From Martinezella rhizogenes (GTDB taxonomy: Bacteria > Pseudomonadota > Alphaproteobacteria > Rhizobiales > Rhizobiaceae): a stretch of DNA of 64,000 nt. Numbering within the stretch: the first letter of the stretch is position 1; the number at the start of each line of letters is the position of its first letter. The stretch is from NCBI RefSeq assembly GCF_000799715.1, contig NZ_JUHG01000017.1, positions 186,001-250,000 of the forward strand, read 5' to 3'. The position numbers and the translations under genes were made by a program. The notes beneath the pieces are model-generated. The model was given only the letters and a program-made list of their open reading frames with translations, did not search any database and was not told where the DNA came from. Below are positions 17,423 to 27,887 of the stretch, one piece after another.

Positions 17423-18319
17423 TTGGACAGGCTGCAATGCATGAAGGTGCTGGTGAAGGTAGCCGATGCCGGCAGTTTTGCTGCCGCGGCGCGGCAGTTG
17501 CACATGAGCCCGCCGGTCGTGACCCGCGCGATCGCCTTTCTGGAAGAGGTGACCGGCGCGCGGCTGTTCCTGCGCTCGACACGTTCGGTGAAGCTGACGG
17601 CGCAGGGTCGCCACTATGTCGAGGATTGCCGCCGCATTCTCAGCGATATCGATGAGGCCGAGGCTTCGGCTGGCGGTTCCTATGCGACGCCCACCGGCAT
17701 GTTGACGGTCACGGCGCCGGTGCTGTTCGGGCAGTATTACATCATGCCCATCGTCACCGCGTTTCTGGCCTTGCATCCCGAGGTCACCGGCCGCGTGCTG
17801 TTGTTCGACCGCATCGTCAATCTGGTGGAAGAGGGGATCGATGTTGCCGTGCGTATCGGCCGCCTGCAGGATTCCAGCTACAATGCCGTCAAGGTCGGTA
17901 CTGTGCGCCGCGTCGTCTGCGGTGCACCCTCCTATTTCGAGCACCATGGCGTCCCGCAGACACCCGCCGATCTCGCCGGCCATACAATCATTGCGAACAC
18001 CGGATCATCCGCACCGCTCGACTGGCATTTTGGTTCCGAGGGCAAGGTTTCTCCCGCTCTTCATCCACGCCTGTTCTGCAACACGGTCGACGCCTCGATT
18101 TCGGCGGCGCTAAGTGGCTGGGGTTTGGCACGCGCGCTTTCCTACCAGGTCGCGAAGCCGGTCGCCGAAGCCAGGCTACGCATCATTCTGGAGGATTTCG
18201 AGGAGGAGCCGCTGCCGATCCATGTCATGCATCCCGAAGGCCGGCACGTCTCCGCTAAGACACGCGCCTTTGTCGATTTTGCCGTGGAGCAGTTGCGAGC
18301 CGGATCGGCATTTCCTTAG
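17423..18319 (+). CDS. LysR-family transcriptional regulator
   Basis: A 298-residue LysR protein. The winged helix-turn-helix is at residues 1-60 (LQCMKVLVKVADAGSFAAAA, then PPVVTRAIAFLEE), and the effector domain follows from about 90 (TVTAPVLFGQYYIMPIV, a typical start). The start is TTG at 17423, preceded by AGGAGAC, and gives the standard MDRLQCMKV N terminus; the next ATG would cut into the first helix. It is transcribed away from the gst-oxidase pair, the usual arrangement for LysR control of a divergent operon. Its stop codon overlaps the stop of rhaK on the other strand. Confidence 0.9.
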   Translation: MDRLQCMKVLVKVADAGSFAAAARQLHMSPPVVTRAIAFLEEVTGARLFLRSTRSVKLTAQGRHYVEDCRRILSDIDEAEASAGGSYATPTGMLTVTAPVLFGQYYIMPIVTAFLALHPEVTGRVLLFDRIVNLVEEGIDVAVRIGRLQDSSYNAVKVGTVRRVVCGAPSYFEHHGVPQTPADLAGHTIIANTGSSAPLDWHFGSEGKVSPALHPRLFCNTVDASISAALSGWGLARALSYQVAKPVAEARLRIILEDFEEEPLPIHVMHPEGRHVSAKTRAFVDFAVEQLRAGSAFP

Positions 18320-19704
18320 CCGCTGGCAAGGGCCGCGTGCCAAGCTTGCCGATAGTCTTGCAGACCCCGCAACTCGGCCCGGATAGGCTGGCTCGCTGTC
18401 GCGGCGGCTGGCCTGATGCCGGTCAGCAACGCGGCGCCCTGGCTGGTGCCGGTCGAGCCGGGCAAAGCGATGACGTCGGATCCCGTCAATGCGGAAAGTG
18501 CTGAAAGATAGGCTCGATTGAGGGCGAAGGGACCTTCGACAAAAATCGCCCCCTTGGCGCCGATCAGGCCGAGGCAGGCCTCAGTCATGAGTGCCAGATA
18601 GAGGCTGGCGGCGGCGAGGCGTTCCGCCGGGCTTGCTGAGGCATCACCGATCCAGCGCATCGCCTTGCCGGGGAAGGGACCGGAGCCTTCGACCACGTTT
18701 GGCAATAGCATGATGCCCTTGTCGCTCACGATTTCCAGCGCCTCTTCGATAGCGTCGGGCAGTACCTGTCCGATCTCGCCCGCGAGAATCTCGAACTCCC
18801 GCCCGCCCATGAAGCGCGAGGAGGGCACGGCGCGGCCATAGGCATCGACATTGGCAAGCGCGTCGCGTTTGGGGTCGAGGTGCTCAAGATCGCCGCCGAC
18901 CGCGAAGCAGATCACCCAGGTGCCGGTCGACACCACGGCGAAGGGCGCCTCGTTCTCCACCAGATGCGGCAGCAGCGAGGCATTGGAATCGTGAATGCCG
19001 CAATAGACCGGGACCGATGAATCAACACCGACCTCCGCAGCGATTCTGGGCAGGACAGGCCCGAGAGCGTCAAAGGCGGAGCGGATCGGCGCCATCAGGG
19101 GACGAATGCCGAGCGTATCGACCAGCGAGGAATAGGTTCCGGTCGTCGGATTCCAGAGATCCGTGTGGCAGCCGAGCGATGTCGCTTCGTTGGCGGCGAC
19201 GCCAGTTAGCCGGAAGGCCCAATATTGCGGATAGGTGAGGATCGCGCGGACGCTGGCGAAATCGTCTGGAAACTGGCTCTTCTGATAATGGATCTGCGCG
19301 CCGACATTCAGGCCGCCTGAGAGCCTCGGCGAAAAGGTTTCGCTGAACGGCGGCCGCAGGCGTTCGTAGGTTTCTTGCACGGCGTCCGGATAGGCATGCT
19401 CATAATCGAGCACCGGCAAGGCAAGGCCGCCATCGGCGGCAAGAAGCACGGCGGAGGCACCATGGGCGGTGATCGATATCGCGTCAAAGCCGGGTGTTTC
19501 AGCAAAGCCCTTCAGCGCCTCGAGGACAAAGTCCCATAGCCGCTCGATGTCATAGTGCGGATAGGGGCTGGTCTTCAGCACCGTATTGGTCGTTCGTACA
19601 GTGGCAATCTCGGCGCCGCTTTGCGCGTCGAGCATCACGACCTTGGCGTTGGTCTTGCCGATGTCGAGAACGGCGATGCGGCGATAGCTTGGCATAGCGG
19701 TCAT
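18316..19704 (-). CDS. rhaK: L-rhamnulokinase-type FGGY carbohydrate kinase
   Basis: A 462-residue sugar kinase of the FGGY family that phosphorylates the rhamnose isomerisation product. The N-terminal ATPase-fold motif is IAVLDIGKTNAKV, the family core region includes ISITAHGASAVLL, and PVYCGIHDSNASLLPH and FAVVSTGTWVICF are the phosphate-binding segments. The ATG at 19704 overlaps the stop of rhaU (CCATGA), so an upstream open extension is discarded. In R. leguminosarum the kinase RhaK is also required for the rhamnose ABC transporter to work, an unusual link between kinase and import; the same operon order here suggests the same. It is the last gene of the rhaSTPQUK string. Confidence 0.93.
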   Translation of the reverse strand: MTAMPSYRRIAVLDIGKTNAKVVMLDAQSGAEIATVRTTNTVLKTSPYPHYDIERLWDFVLEALKGFAETPGFDAISITAHGASAVLLAADGGLALPVLDYEHAYPDAVQETYERLRPPFSETFSPRLSGGLNVGAQIHYQKSQFPDDFASVRAILTYPQYWAFRLTGVAANEATSLGCHTDLWNPTTGTYSSLVDTLGIRPLMAPIRSAFDALGPVLPRIAAEVGVDSSVPVYCGIHDSNASLLPHLVENEAPFAVVSTGTWVICFAVGGDLEHLDPKRDALANVDAYGRAVPSSRFMGGREFEILAGEIGQVLPDAIEEALEIVSDKGIMLLPNVVEGSGPFPGKAMRWIGDASASPAERLAAASLYLALMTEACLGLIGAKGAIFVEGPFALNRAYLSALSALTGSDVIALPGSTGTSQGAALLTGIRPAAATASQPIRAELRGLQDYRQAWHAALASG

Positions 19705-20027
19705 GGCAGATGGAAGACCGTCACGAGTTCGCTCTGAACGGGCGAATTGTCGGGATTGGTCGCCATGATATCGGCCATATGTGCCCACCACTTTTTCATG
19801 ACGGGATGGTCGGGAAGGCTCGCCATCGTGTGATCCCTGGGTCGGGTCAGAACGCCGAATAGCGTGTCGGTCTCACGGTCGAGATGGATGGAGTAGTCGC
19901 TGGCGCCGGCCTGATGCAGAAGCTCGACCAGTTCCGGCCAGATCTCGTCATGGCGCTTCCTGTATTCGAGCTCCATACCGGGATTGAGCTTCATCTTGAA
20001 GGCGTGGCGTTCGAGGGATGCGGTCAT
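19701..20027 (-). CDS. rhaU: L-rhamnose mutarotase
   Basis: A 108-residue protein of the RhaM/RhaU family that interconverts the alpha and beta anomers of L-rhamnose. Conserved pieces are MKLNPGMELEYRKRHDEIWPEL, in which the histidine is the catalytic base candidate, ASDYSIHLD, and the C-terminal WWAHMADIMATNPDNSP. The usual length of the family is 104-110 residues. The ATG at 20027 overlaps the rhaQ stop by four bases, and its own stop overlaps rhaK, so all three are coupled. Anomer conversion helps because transporter and isomerase can prefer different anomers. Confidence 0.94.
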   Translation of the reverse strand: MTASLERHAFKMKLNPGMELEYRKRHDEIWPELVELLHQAGASDYSIHLDRETDTLFGVLTRPRDHTMASLPDHPVMKKWWAHMADIMATNPDNSPVQSELVTVFHLP

Positions 20028-21037
20028 TTGGAGCTCATGGTCTTGATACGTTTTGCGACGATCGGCAGCGCGATGGTGATGATCAGCAGCAGGCCGATGA
20101 AGATCGACATGACGATGCCGGGCACGTTGAGAAGACCGAGGCCGAAGGTCACCAGACCCATGACGAAGGCTGCGATGACGACGCCGCCGATCGTGCCGGA
20201 GCCGCCGAGGATCGATACGCCGCCGAGGACCACCATGGTCACGACTTCCAGTTCCCAGCCGAGCGCGATCGACGGACGCGTCGAGCCGAGGCGCGAGGTG
20301 AGGCACACGGCGGCGATGCCGCTCATCAGGCCGGTCAGCAGGAACAGGATGAATTTGACCCGTTCGACCGGGATGCCGGAGAAGCGTGCGGCGAAATCAT
20401 TATTGCCGATCGTATAGACCTGCCGGCCGAAATTCGTCGCATGCAGCAGGATCGCGAAGAGGATCGCCAGCACGATGAAGAGAACGAATTCGAACGAGAA
20501 GACCCAAACGACATAGCCCTGCCCGAAATAGGCGAAGCTGTCGGGATAATTGCCAAAGGCCTGGTCGCCCAGCACGATATAGGAGATGCCGCGAAACAGG
20601 CTCATCGTGCCGATGGTGACGACGATCGAGGGCAGTTTCAGCCCGGACACAAGGAAGCCGTTGAAGAGACCGCAGAGCAACCCGACCCCAAGGCCGATGG
20701 CAACGAGGCCGACCGTGTCGACGCCGGCCTGTGCGGCAGCGCCCATGGCTGTCGAGGCAAGCGCAATGATGGCGGCAACCGACAGGTCGATTTCGCCGGC
20801 GATGACCAGGAGCGCCATGGCAAAGGCGATCATTGCCTTCTCAGTGAAGTTGAAGGTCGCGTCCGAGAGATTATACGGATCGAGGAAGTAGGGTGACGCC
20901 AGCGAATTGAAGATGAAGATCGCGATGGCGACGCCGAGCAACAGCACCTCCCAGCTGGCCAGGATCCGTTTGAACGGCGTGCCGAGACGGTCGGGAATGC
21001 TGCGTTTTTCCGTGGTTGCTTCTGAAACGATGCTCAT
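20024..21037 (-). CDS. rhaQ: Rhamnose ABC transporter permease
   Basis: A 337-residue CUT2-type (RbsC-like) permease with eight to ten predicted membrane segments. The region AGEIDLSVAAIIALASTAMGAA is the conserved loop seen in all RbsC-like subunits, and GGVSILGGSGTIGGVVIAAF is the second family signature. Four-base overlaps at both ends (with rhaP and rhaU) show an operon. It is the second of two non-identical permeases that pair with one double-domain ATPase, as described for the R. leguminosarum rhamnose transporter. Confidence 0.92.
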   Translation of the reverse strand: MSIVSEATTEKRSIPDRLGTPFKRILASWEVLLLGVAIAIFIFNSLASPYFLDPYNLSDATFNFTEKAMIAFAMALLVIAGEIDLSVAAIIALASTAMGAAAQAGVDTVGLVAIGLGVGLLCGLFNGFLVSGLKLPSIVVTIGTMSLFRGISYIVLGDQAFGNYPDSFAYFGQGYVVWVFSFEFVLFIVLAILFAILLHATNFGRQVYTIGNNDFAARFSGIPVERVKFILFLLTGLMSGIAAVCLTSRLGSTRPSIALGWELEVVTMVVLGGVSILGGSGTIGGVVIAAFVMGLVTFGLGLLNVPGIVMSIFIGLLLIITIALPIVAKRIKTMSSK

Positions 21038-22038
21038 GCGGCGACCTCCTTGATCGAGGCTTCCTTCGCCGCCTGATCCCGAAGGATGATGCGGCCGCGA
21101 TTGCGTTCACGCCGGGCGTTGAAGACCACGGCAAGGATGATGACGGTGCCGGAGATCGCCATCTGCGTAAACGGCGAAATGCCGATGACGGGAAGGGCGT
21201 TCTTGATGACGCCGAGGAACAGCGCGCCGAGTACGGTGCCGGCGACCGAGCCGACGCCGCCGGCAATCGAGATGCCGCCGATGACGCAGGCAGCGACGCT
21301 GTCGAGCTCGAAGCCATTGGCGATGTCGACATAGGCAACGGCGTAGCGCGACACCCAGAGATAGCCGCAGAGGCCAGCCAGCGCACCAGACAGCACGAAG
21401 GCGAGGAAGCGCGTCCAGCCGACATCGATGCCGGCATAGACGGCGGCCACCGGATTGCCGCCGCTGGCATAGGCCGAGCGCCCGAAGCGCGTATAGCGCA
21501 GCACGAAATACATCATCAGCACGATGGCGATGCCGATCCAGGCCAGCACGGGCAGGCCGAACATTGGCGTGCGCGGTACGCTGAGGAATTCCGGCGTGAA
21601 CTGATGCGCGTTGACCCAGGCGCCGCGGGACAGCACAAAGGCCATGCCACGATAGATGGTGAGGGTGCCGAGCGTCACGACGATCGGCGGGATTTCCAGC
21701 GCCCAGACGAGATAGCCGTTGATGGCGCCGAGCATCGCGCCCATGACGATGGCGGTGATCACCAGAACGATCAGCGGCAGGTCGGGATAGGCGGCATTCA
21801 GCATGGCGACGGCCATGCCGGTGAAGGCGAGATTGGCAGCGACGGAAAGGTCGATCGATTTCGTCAGGATGACGGTCATCTGCGCCAGCGCAAGGATGAT
21901 CAGGATCGAGGTGTCGTTGAAGATATTGGCGAGATTGCTAGGCTCGGCAAAGCCGGCCGCGCGCGTCGAAAAGCCCGCGATCATCACGATGATGATGGCA
22001 AAAAGCAGCGTTTCGCGTCTTTTGAGGATGCGTGGCAT
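21034..22038 (-). CDS. rhaP: Rhamnose ABC transporter permease
   Basis: A 334-residue RbsC-like permease. Family motifs are TKSIDLSVAANLAFTGMAVAML and GGISIAGGVGSVAGTVLGALF. I start it at 22038 because GGGAGGG lies seven bases upstream; a methionine six codons further upstream would overlap rhaT. Its stop overlaps the rhaQ start in ATGA. It is predicted to form the membrane pore with RhaQ in the rhamnose importer. Confidence 0.92.
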   Translation of the reverse strand: MPRILKRRETLLFAIIIVMIAGFSTRAAGFAEPSNLANIFNDTSILIILALAQMTVILTKSIDLSVAANLAFTGMAVAMLNAAYPDLPLIVLVITAIVMGAMLGAINGYLVWALEIPPIVVTLGTLTIYRGMAFVLSRGAWVNAHQFTPEFLSVPRTPMFGLPVLAWIGIAIVLMMYFVLRYTRFGRSAYASGGNPVAAVYAGIDVGWTRFLAFVLSGALAGLCGYLWVSRYAVAYVDIANGFELDSVAACVIGGISIAGGVGSVAGTVLGALFLGVIKNALPVIGISPFTQMAISGTVIILAVVFNARRERNRGRIILRDQAAKEASIKEVAA

Positions 22039-22048
22039 CCAACCCTCC

Positions 22049-23584
<1,536 letters not shown>

Positions 23585-23657
23585 CAGCAATATACCGGAT
23601 AGGGTGAAACCAAGTCCGGCGGCCGAGGCCGCCGGTGCATTGCGAACGAGGCTTCGA

Positions 23658-24653
23658 TCAGAAAACCTTGGAGAACTGATCGATATTCGTAGCGTTGTAG
23701 ACGAAGGGGTCGGCCATGGCGGCTTCGCTGTCTTCGCCGACCTTGATCTTGCCCATGCGGCCGGCATTGATCTCGCTGCCCGGCTTGCCGGTGGTCTCAC
23801 CCTTGACGAGGCGATAAGCGATCTGCGTTGCCGAATAGCCGAGGTCGATCGGGTTCCAGATCGCGAATTCCTTCGTCGCGCCCGACTTGATGGCGCCGGC
23901 CATTTCGGACGGCAGGCCAAGACCGGTCACGTAGACCTTACCGATCTTGCCGGCGTCCTTGACGGCCTGCGAGGCGGCGAGCACGCCGACGGTCGTCGGA
24001 GCGACGATGACCTTGACTTCCGGATGCGAGGTCAGGAGGCCCTGGGCCTCGCGGTAGCTCTTATCCGAGAGGTCGTCGCCGTAGACGGTGGTGACGAGAT
24101 TGAGGCCTGCGAAGTCCTTCAGCTGCTTTTTCATCTCGCCGATCCAGATGTTCTGGTTGGTCGAGGTGGTGGTGGCCGACAGAATGGCGAAATCGCCCTT
24201 GCCGCCATCAAGATGATCCTTGGCGAGCGTCAGGCACATCTTGCCGATCAGCGCGTTGGAGGACGGGTTCAACTGCAGGATGCGGCCTGCCTTTGCGACG
24301 CCAGAATCCCAGGAAATGACCTTGATGCCGCGCTGTGTTGCCTTCTTGAGGGCAGGGACGACGGCGTCCGGATCGTTGGCGGAGATGGCGATCGCGTCGA
24401 CGCCCTGTGCGATCAGCGAGTTGATGACTTCGATCTGGCCTTCGGCCGTCGTCGAGGTCGGGCCGGTGTAGATCACCTGGACGCCGCCGAGTTCCTTGGC
24501 GGCTTCCTGTGCGCCCTTGTTGGCCGCTTCGAAGAAGCCGTTGCCGAGCGACTTCACCACGAGGCCGATCTTGATGTCCTTCGCACTGGCCGTGCCGGCC
24601 ATAAGTGCTGCGGCGAGCGCTACGCCAACCGCCAGTTTCTTTGCAATATTCAT
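23658..24653 (-). CDS. rhaS: Rhamnose ABC transporter substrate-binding protein
   Basis: A 331-residue periplasmic binding protein of the RbsB-like class. The signal peptide spans residues 1-23 (MNIAKKLAVGVALAAALMAG, then TASA and cleavage before KDIKIG). IGLVVKSLGNGFFEAANKGAQ opens the mature protein, and AIAISANDPDAVVPALKKA is the usual hinge-side motif. GGGAGGAAG precedes the ATG. It is the first transporter gene after rhaR on the minus strand, with a 54-base gap. It captures rhamnose in the periplasm for RhaT/RhaP/RhaQ. Confidence 0.92.
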   Translation of the reverse strand: MNIAKKLAVGVALAAALMAGTASAKDIKIGLVVKSLGNGFFEAANKGAQEAAKELGGVQVIYTGPTSTTAEGQIEVINSLIAQGVDAIAISANDPDAVVPALKKATQRGIKVISWDSGVAKAGRILQLNPSSNALIGKMCLTLAKDHLDGGKGDFAILSATTTSTNQNIWIGEMKKQLKDFAGLNLVTTVYGDDLSDKSYREAQGLLTSHPEVKVIVAPTTVGVLAASQAVKDAGKIGKVYVTGLGLPSEMAGAIKSGATKEFAIWNPIDLGYSATQIAYRLVKGETTGKPGSEINAGRMGKIKVGEDSEAAMADPFVYNATNIDQFSKVF

Positions 24654-24707
24654 GTCTCTTCCTCCCAAAGTTGATAGGCTATGCTCACTCCGCAACAGCC
24701 GCGAACC

Positions 24708-25520
24708 TCACGCGACTGATGGGGAATCCTCCTCTTCGGCCTGCGCCGAAACGCTTGTTATGATCAGGGATACGCCCGCATCCTCGATCATCCTTACGGT
24801 TTCCGCCGAAATGCCGTCGTCGGTGATGATGGTTGTCACCTGTTCGAGCGGGCACAGGATCAGGCTGGACCGCTGCTTGAATTTGCTGGAATCGACCATG
24901 ACAACCATCTCGTCGGCTTGGCGCATCAGCTTCTGCTCGCTCTGGATCAGCAGCGCGTCCGCTTCCATGAGGCCGAGCGGGCCGACGCCCTGCGCGCCGA
25001 TGAACATGCGACGCGCGTAGAAATTCCGCGTCGTGTCGTTGTCGAAGGGCGACAGGATCAGGCTTTGTTCGCGATAGATCGCGCCGCCCGGAACCGTCAC
25101 CGTATTTTTTGAATGCTTGACCAGATGTTCGGCGATCGCGAAGGAATTGGTCATCACCTGCAGCCGGAAGCCCGAGATGTAATGCACGAGCTGGAATGTC
25201 GTCGTGCCACCATTGATGATGATGGCGTCGCCCGGATTGCACAATTCGGCGGCTTTGCGCGCTATTGCGCGTTTCTTATCGATATTGACGCCTTCCGAAA
25301 CGCGGAAGGGCCGGCCGGCCAGATTGCCGAGCTGTGGGGGGTGGATGGATTCGGCGCCGCCGCGCACGCGCCGGATCTTTCCCTGCACATGCAGGGCCGC
25401 GATATCACGGCGGATCGTCGCTTCGGAGGCCTCGGTCAATTCAGAAATATCCTGAATTGTCACGACAGGTTTTTCCTGTACGGCGCTCAAAATGATGCGA
25501 TGGCGTTCGCGTTCGTGCAT
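24708..25520 (-). CDS. rhaR: DeoR-family repressor of the rhamnose genes
   Basis: A 270-residue DeoR regulator. The helix-turn-helix is at about residues 18-55 (VTIQDISELTEASEATIRRD, then IAALHVQGKIRRVRGGAE). The C-terminal sensor domain is the ribose-phosphate-isomerase-like fold with NPGDAIIINGGTTT. The ATG at 25520 follows AAGGAGGA; an in-frame upstream extension is rejected. In R. leguminosarum the rhaR product is the DeoR-type negative regulator of the locus, probably sensing a phosphorylated intermediate. It is divergent from rhaD with 205 bases between them that hold the repeated half-sites at 25572-25668. Confidence 0.92.
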   Translation of the reverse strand: MHERERHRIILSAVQEKPVVTIQDISELTEASEATIRRDIAALHVQGKIRRVRGGAESIHPPQLGNLAGRPFRVSEGVNIDKKRAIARKAAELCNPGDAIIINGGTTTFQLVHYISGFRLQVMTNSFAIAEHLVKHSKNTVTVPGGAIYREQSLILSPFDNDTTRNFYARRMFIGAQGVGPLGLMEADALLIQSEQKLMRQADEMVVMVDSSKFKQRSSLILCPLEQVTTIITDDGISAETVRMIEDAGVSLIITSVSAQAEEEDSPSVA

Positions 25521-25571
25521 CGGTTCCTCCTTGTTGGGGTTATTCCGTAAATATGGCAGGGTGTCAATCAT

Positions 25572-25668
25572 AAACGATCACAAACTTTCATATTGCATCG
25601 CAACACTATCAAATATGATCGTTTTCGATTGACAAAGTGACTCTCTGTGAGCGATATCCTGATCGTAA
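25572..25668. promoter_or_regulatory. Candidate RhaR operator cluster between rhaR and rhaD
   Basis: AAACGATCA at 25572-25580 and its exact inverse TGATCGTTT at 25616-25624 are 44 bases apart, close to four helical turns. A third half-site, TGATCGTAA, lies at 25660-25668. DeoR-type repressors usually bind such repeated short half-sites and can loop the DNA between them. The position between the divergent rhaR and rhaD starts fits control of both directions. Confidence 0.6.
25629..25657 (+). promoter_or_regulatory. Probable rhaDI promoter
   Basis: TTGACA at 25629-25634, a 17-base spacer, then CGATAT at 25652-25657. The -35 box is consensus, the -10 box only fair. The box pair lies between the second and third RhaR half-sites, so bound repressor would cover it. 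GGGAGGA and the rhaD start at 25726 follow. Confidence 0.55.
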
Positions 25669-25725
25669 CGGGGCGGCGCCGTGGTTTCGGTGCGCTCGCA
25701 AATGATGATTCCATGGGAGGATGAC

Positions 25726-27822
25726 ATGACGGCTGAGGTTCGACTTCTGGACAATCGTTGGGATGACGCCTACGCGGCCAAGCTCGACGAGCCGGGCAAG
25801 TTGCTCTACCGCTCCAATCTGCTTGGCGCGGATAAGCGTATCACCAATTATGGTGGCGGCAACACGTCGGCCAAGGTCATGGAAACCGACCCGTTGACCG
25901 GCGAGAAGGTCAAGATCCTCTGGGTCAAGGGTTCCGGCGGCGACGTCGGCACCATCAAGCTCGACGGTTTCGCTACGCTCTATCAGGACAAGCTCGACAG
26001 CCTCAAGGGTATCTACAAGGGTGTTGCCGACGAGGACCGCATGGTCGGCTTCCTGCCGCATTGCACCTACAACCTCAATGGTCGCGCCGCCTCCATCGAT
26101 ACGCCACTGCACGGTTTCGTGCCTTTCACCCATGTCGACCATATGCACCCCGACGCGATCATCGCGATTGCCGCTGCCGAGAATTCCCGCGAGTTGACCC
26201 GCGAAATCTTCGGCGACGACATCGGCTGGCTGCCCTGGCGTCGCCCCGGCCTCCAGCTCGGCCTCGATCTCGAAGCCTTCGTCAAGGCGCACCCGAATGC
26301 CAAGGGCGTCGTACTCGAAAGCCATGGTCTCTTCACCTGGGCCAACGATGCCAAGGATTGCTACGAGCTGACGCTTGCGATCATCAACAAGGCCATTCAA
26401 TGGTTTGCTGCAAAGACCGAAGGCAAGACCATCTTCGGTGGTGCCTTGGTCCAGAGCCTGCCTGAAGCAGAGCGCCGCGCGATTGCCGCCAAACTGATGC
26501 CGGAAATCCGCGGACGTATCGGCAAGGCGGAGCGCAAGCTTGGTCATTTCGACGATCAGGATGCCGTGCTCGAATTCGTCAATTCGAAGAATCTCCGTCC
26601 GCTCGGTGCGCTTGGTACTAGCTGCCCGGACCATTTCCTGCGTACCAAGATCCGCCCGCTGATCGTCGATTTCGATCCGGCCAAGCCGGATGTCGATGCC
26701 ATTATCGCCGGTCTCGACAAGGCACTGGAAGATTATCGCGCCGATTACGCGCGTTACTATAACGACTGCAAGCACGACAATTCGCCCGCCATGCGCGATC
26801 CCAATCCGGTGATCTTCCTGGTGCCGGGCGTCGGCCTGCTGTCCTTTGCCCGCGACAAGGCGACGGCGCGCATTGCCGGCGAGTTTTACGTCAACGCCAT
26901 CAACGTCATGCGCGGTGCTTCCACCGTCTCCGAATATCAGGGCCTACCAGAGCAGGAAGCTTTCGATATCGAATACTGGTTGCTGGAAGAGGCAAAGCTG
27001 CAGCGTATGCCGAAGCCGAAGAGCCTGGCCGGCCGCGTTGCCTTCGTCACCGGCGGTGCCGGCGGCATCGGTCGCGCCACGGCAGCGCGTCTGGTGGATG
27101 AGGGCGCCTGCGTCGTGCTGGCGGATATCGATCAGGCGGCGCTTGAGAACACGCAGGCGGATTTCGCCAAGAAATACGGCGCCGACGCGGTGCGCAGCGT
27201 CAGGCTCGATGTGACCAAGGAAGAGGGTGTCATTTCCTCCTTCGCCGACGCCTGTGTCGAGTTCGGCGGCATTGACATCCTCGTCTCCAATGCCGGCATT
27301 GCTTCCTCCGCGCCGATCGAAAGCACGGAGCTTTCGATGTGGAACCGCAATATCGACATTCTAGCCACCGGCTATTTCCTTGTCTCGCGCGAGGCCTTCC
27401 GGCTCTTCCGCCGCCAGAACATCGGCGGCAATGTCGTGTTCGTCGCGTCGAAAAATGGTCTGGCCTCGTCGCCGAACGCCGCCGCCTATTGCACCGCCAA
27501 GGCCGCCGAAATCCATCTGGCGCGCTGCCTGGCGCTCGAAGGCGCGGATGCAGGCATTCGGGTCAACACGGTCAATCCCGATGCCGTCCTGCGCGGCTCG
27601 AAGATCTGGAACGGCGAATGGCGCGAACAGCGTGCCGCCTCATCGAAGATCGAGGTGGACGATCTGGAGGAACATTACCGCAAGCGCTCCATGCTGAAGC
27701 TCAATGTCTTCCCGGAGGATATTGCCGAGGCGATCTATTTCCTGGCTTCGGACCTTTCCGCCAAGTCGACTGGCAATATCATCAACGTCGACGCCGGCAA
27801 CGCGCAGAGCTTCACGCGCTGA
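25726..27822 (+). CDS. rhaD: Bifunctional rhamnulose-1-phosphate aldolase / lactaldehyde dehydrogenase
   Basis: A 698-residue two-domain protein. The N-terminal part (about 1-400) is a class II aldolase/adducin-type domain with the metal histidines in THVDHMHPDAII and the later LESHGLFTWAN. The C-terminal part (about 430-698) is an SDR with TGGAGGIG, SNAGI, the serine in FVASKNG and the YCTAK active site. The aldolase splits rhamnulose-1-phosphate to DHAP and L-lactaldehyde, and the SDR part should oxidise or reduce the lactaldehyde. This fusion is known in rhizobia and some bacilli. The ATG at 25726 follows GGGAGGA. A hairpin separates it from rhaI. Confidence 0.92.
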   Translation: MTAEVRLLDNRWDDAYAAKLDEPGKLLYRSNLLGADKRITNYGGGNTSAKVMETDPLTGEKVKILWVKGSGGDVGTIKLDGFATLYQDKLDSLKGIYKGVADEDRMVGFLPHCTYNLNGRAASIDTPLHGFVPFTHVDHMHPDAIIAIAAAENSRELTREIFGDDIGWLPWRRPGLQLGLDLEAFVKAHPNAKGVVLESHGLFTWANDAKDCYELTLAIINKAIQWFAAKTEGKTIFGGALVQSLPEAERRAIAAKLMPEIRGRIGKAERKLGHFDDQDAVLEFVNSKNLRPLGALGTSCPDHFLRTKIRPLIVDFDPAKPDVDAIIAGLDKALEDYRADYARYYNDCKHDNSPAMRDPNPVIFLVPGVGLLSFARDKATARIAGEFYVNAINVMRGASTVSEYQGLPEQEAFDIEYWLLEEAKLQRMPKPKSLAGRVAFVTGGAGGIGRATAARLVDEGACVVLADIDQAALENTQADFAKKYGADAVRSVRLDVTKEEGVISSFADACVEFGGIDILVSNAGIASSAPIESTELSMWNRNIDILATGYFLVSREAFRLFRRQNIGGNVVFVASKNGLASSPNAAAYCTAKAAEIHLARCLALEGADAGIRVNTVNPDAVLRGSKIWNGEWREQRAASSKIEVDDLEEHYRKRSMLKLNVFPEDIAEAIYFLASDLSAKSTGNIINVDAGNAQSFTR

Positions 27823-27830
27823 TATCATTC

Positions 27831-27866
27831 GGCTTGCGCCGGCCGGGACGAATGCCGGCGTGAGCC
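27831..27866 (+). other. Hairpin with T-run between rhaD and rhaI
   Basis: GGCTTGCGCCGGC pairs with GCCGGCGTGAGCC over 13 pairs (two are G-U), loop of ten bases. TTCGCTTTTT follows at 27867-27876, directly before the rhaI ribosome site GGGAGG. The shape is that of a terminator with an imperfect T-run, so it may act as a leaky terminator that lowers rhaI relative to rhaD, or simply stabilise the rhaD message. Confidence 0.6.
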
Positions 27867-27887
27867 TTCGCTTTTTGGGAGGAAAGA

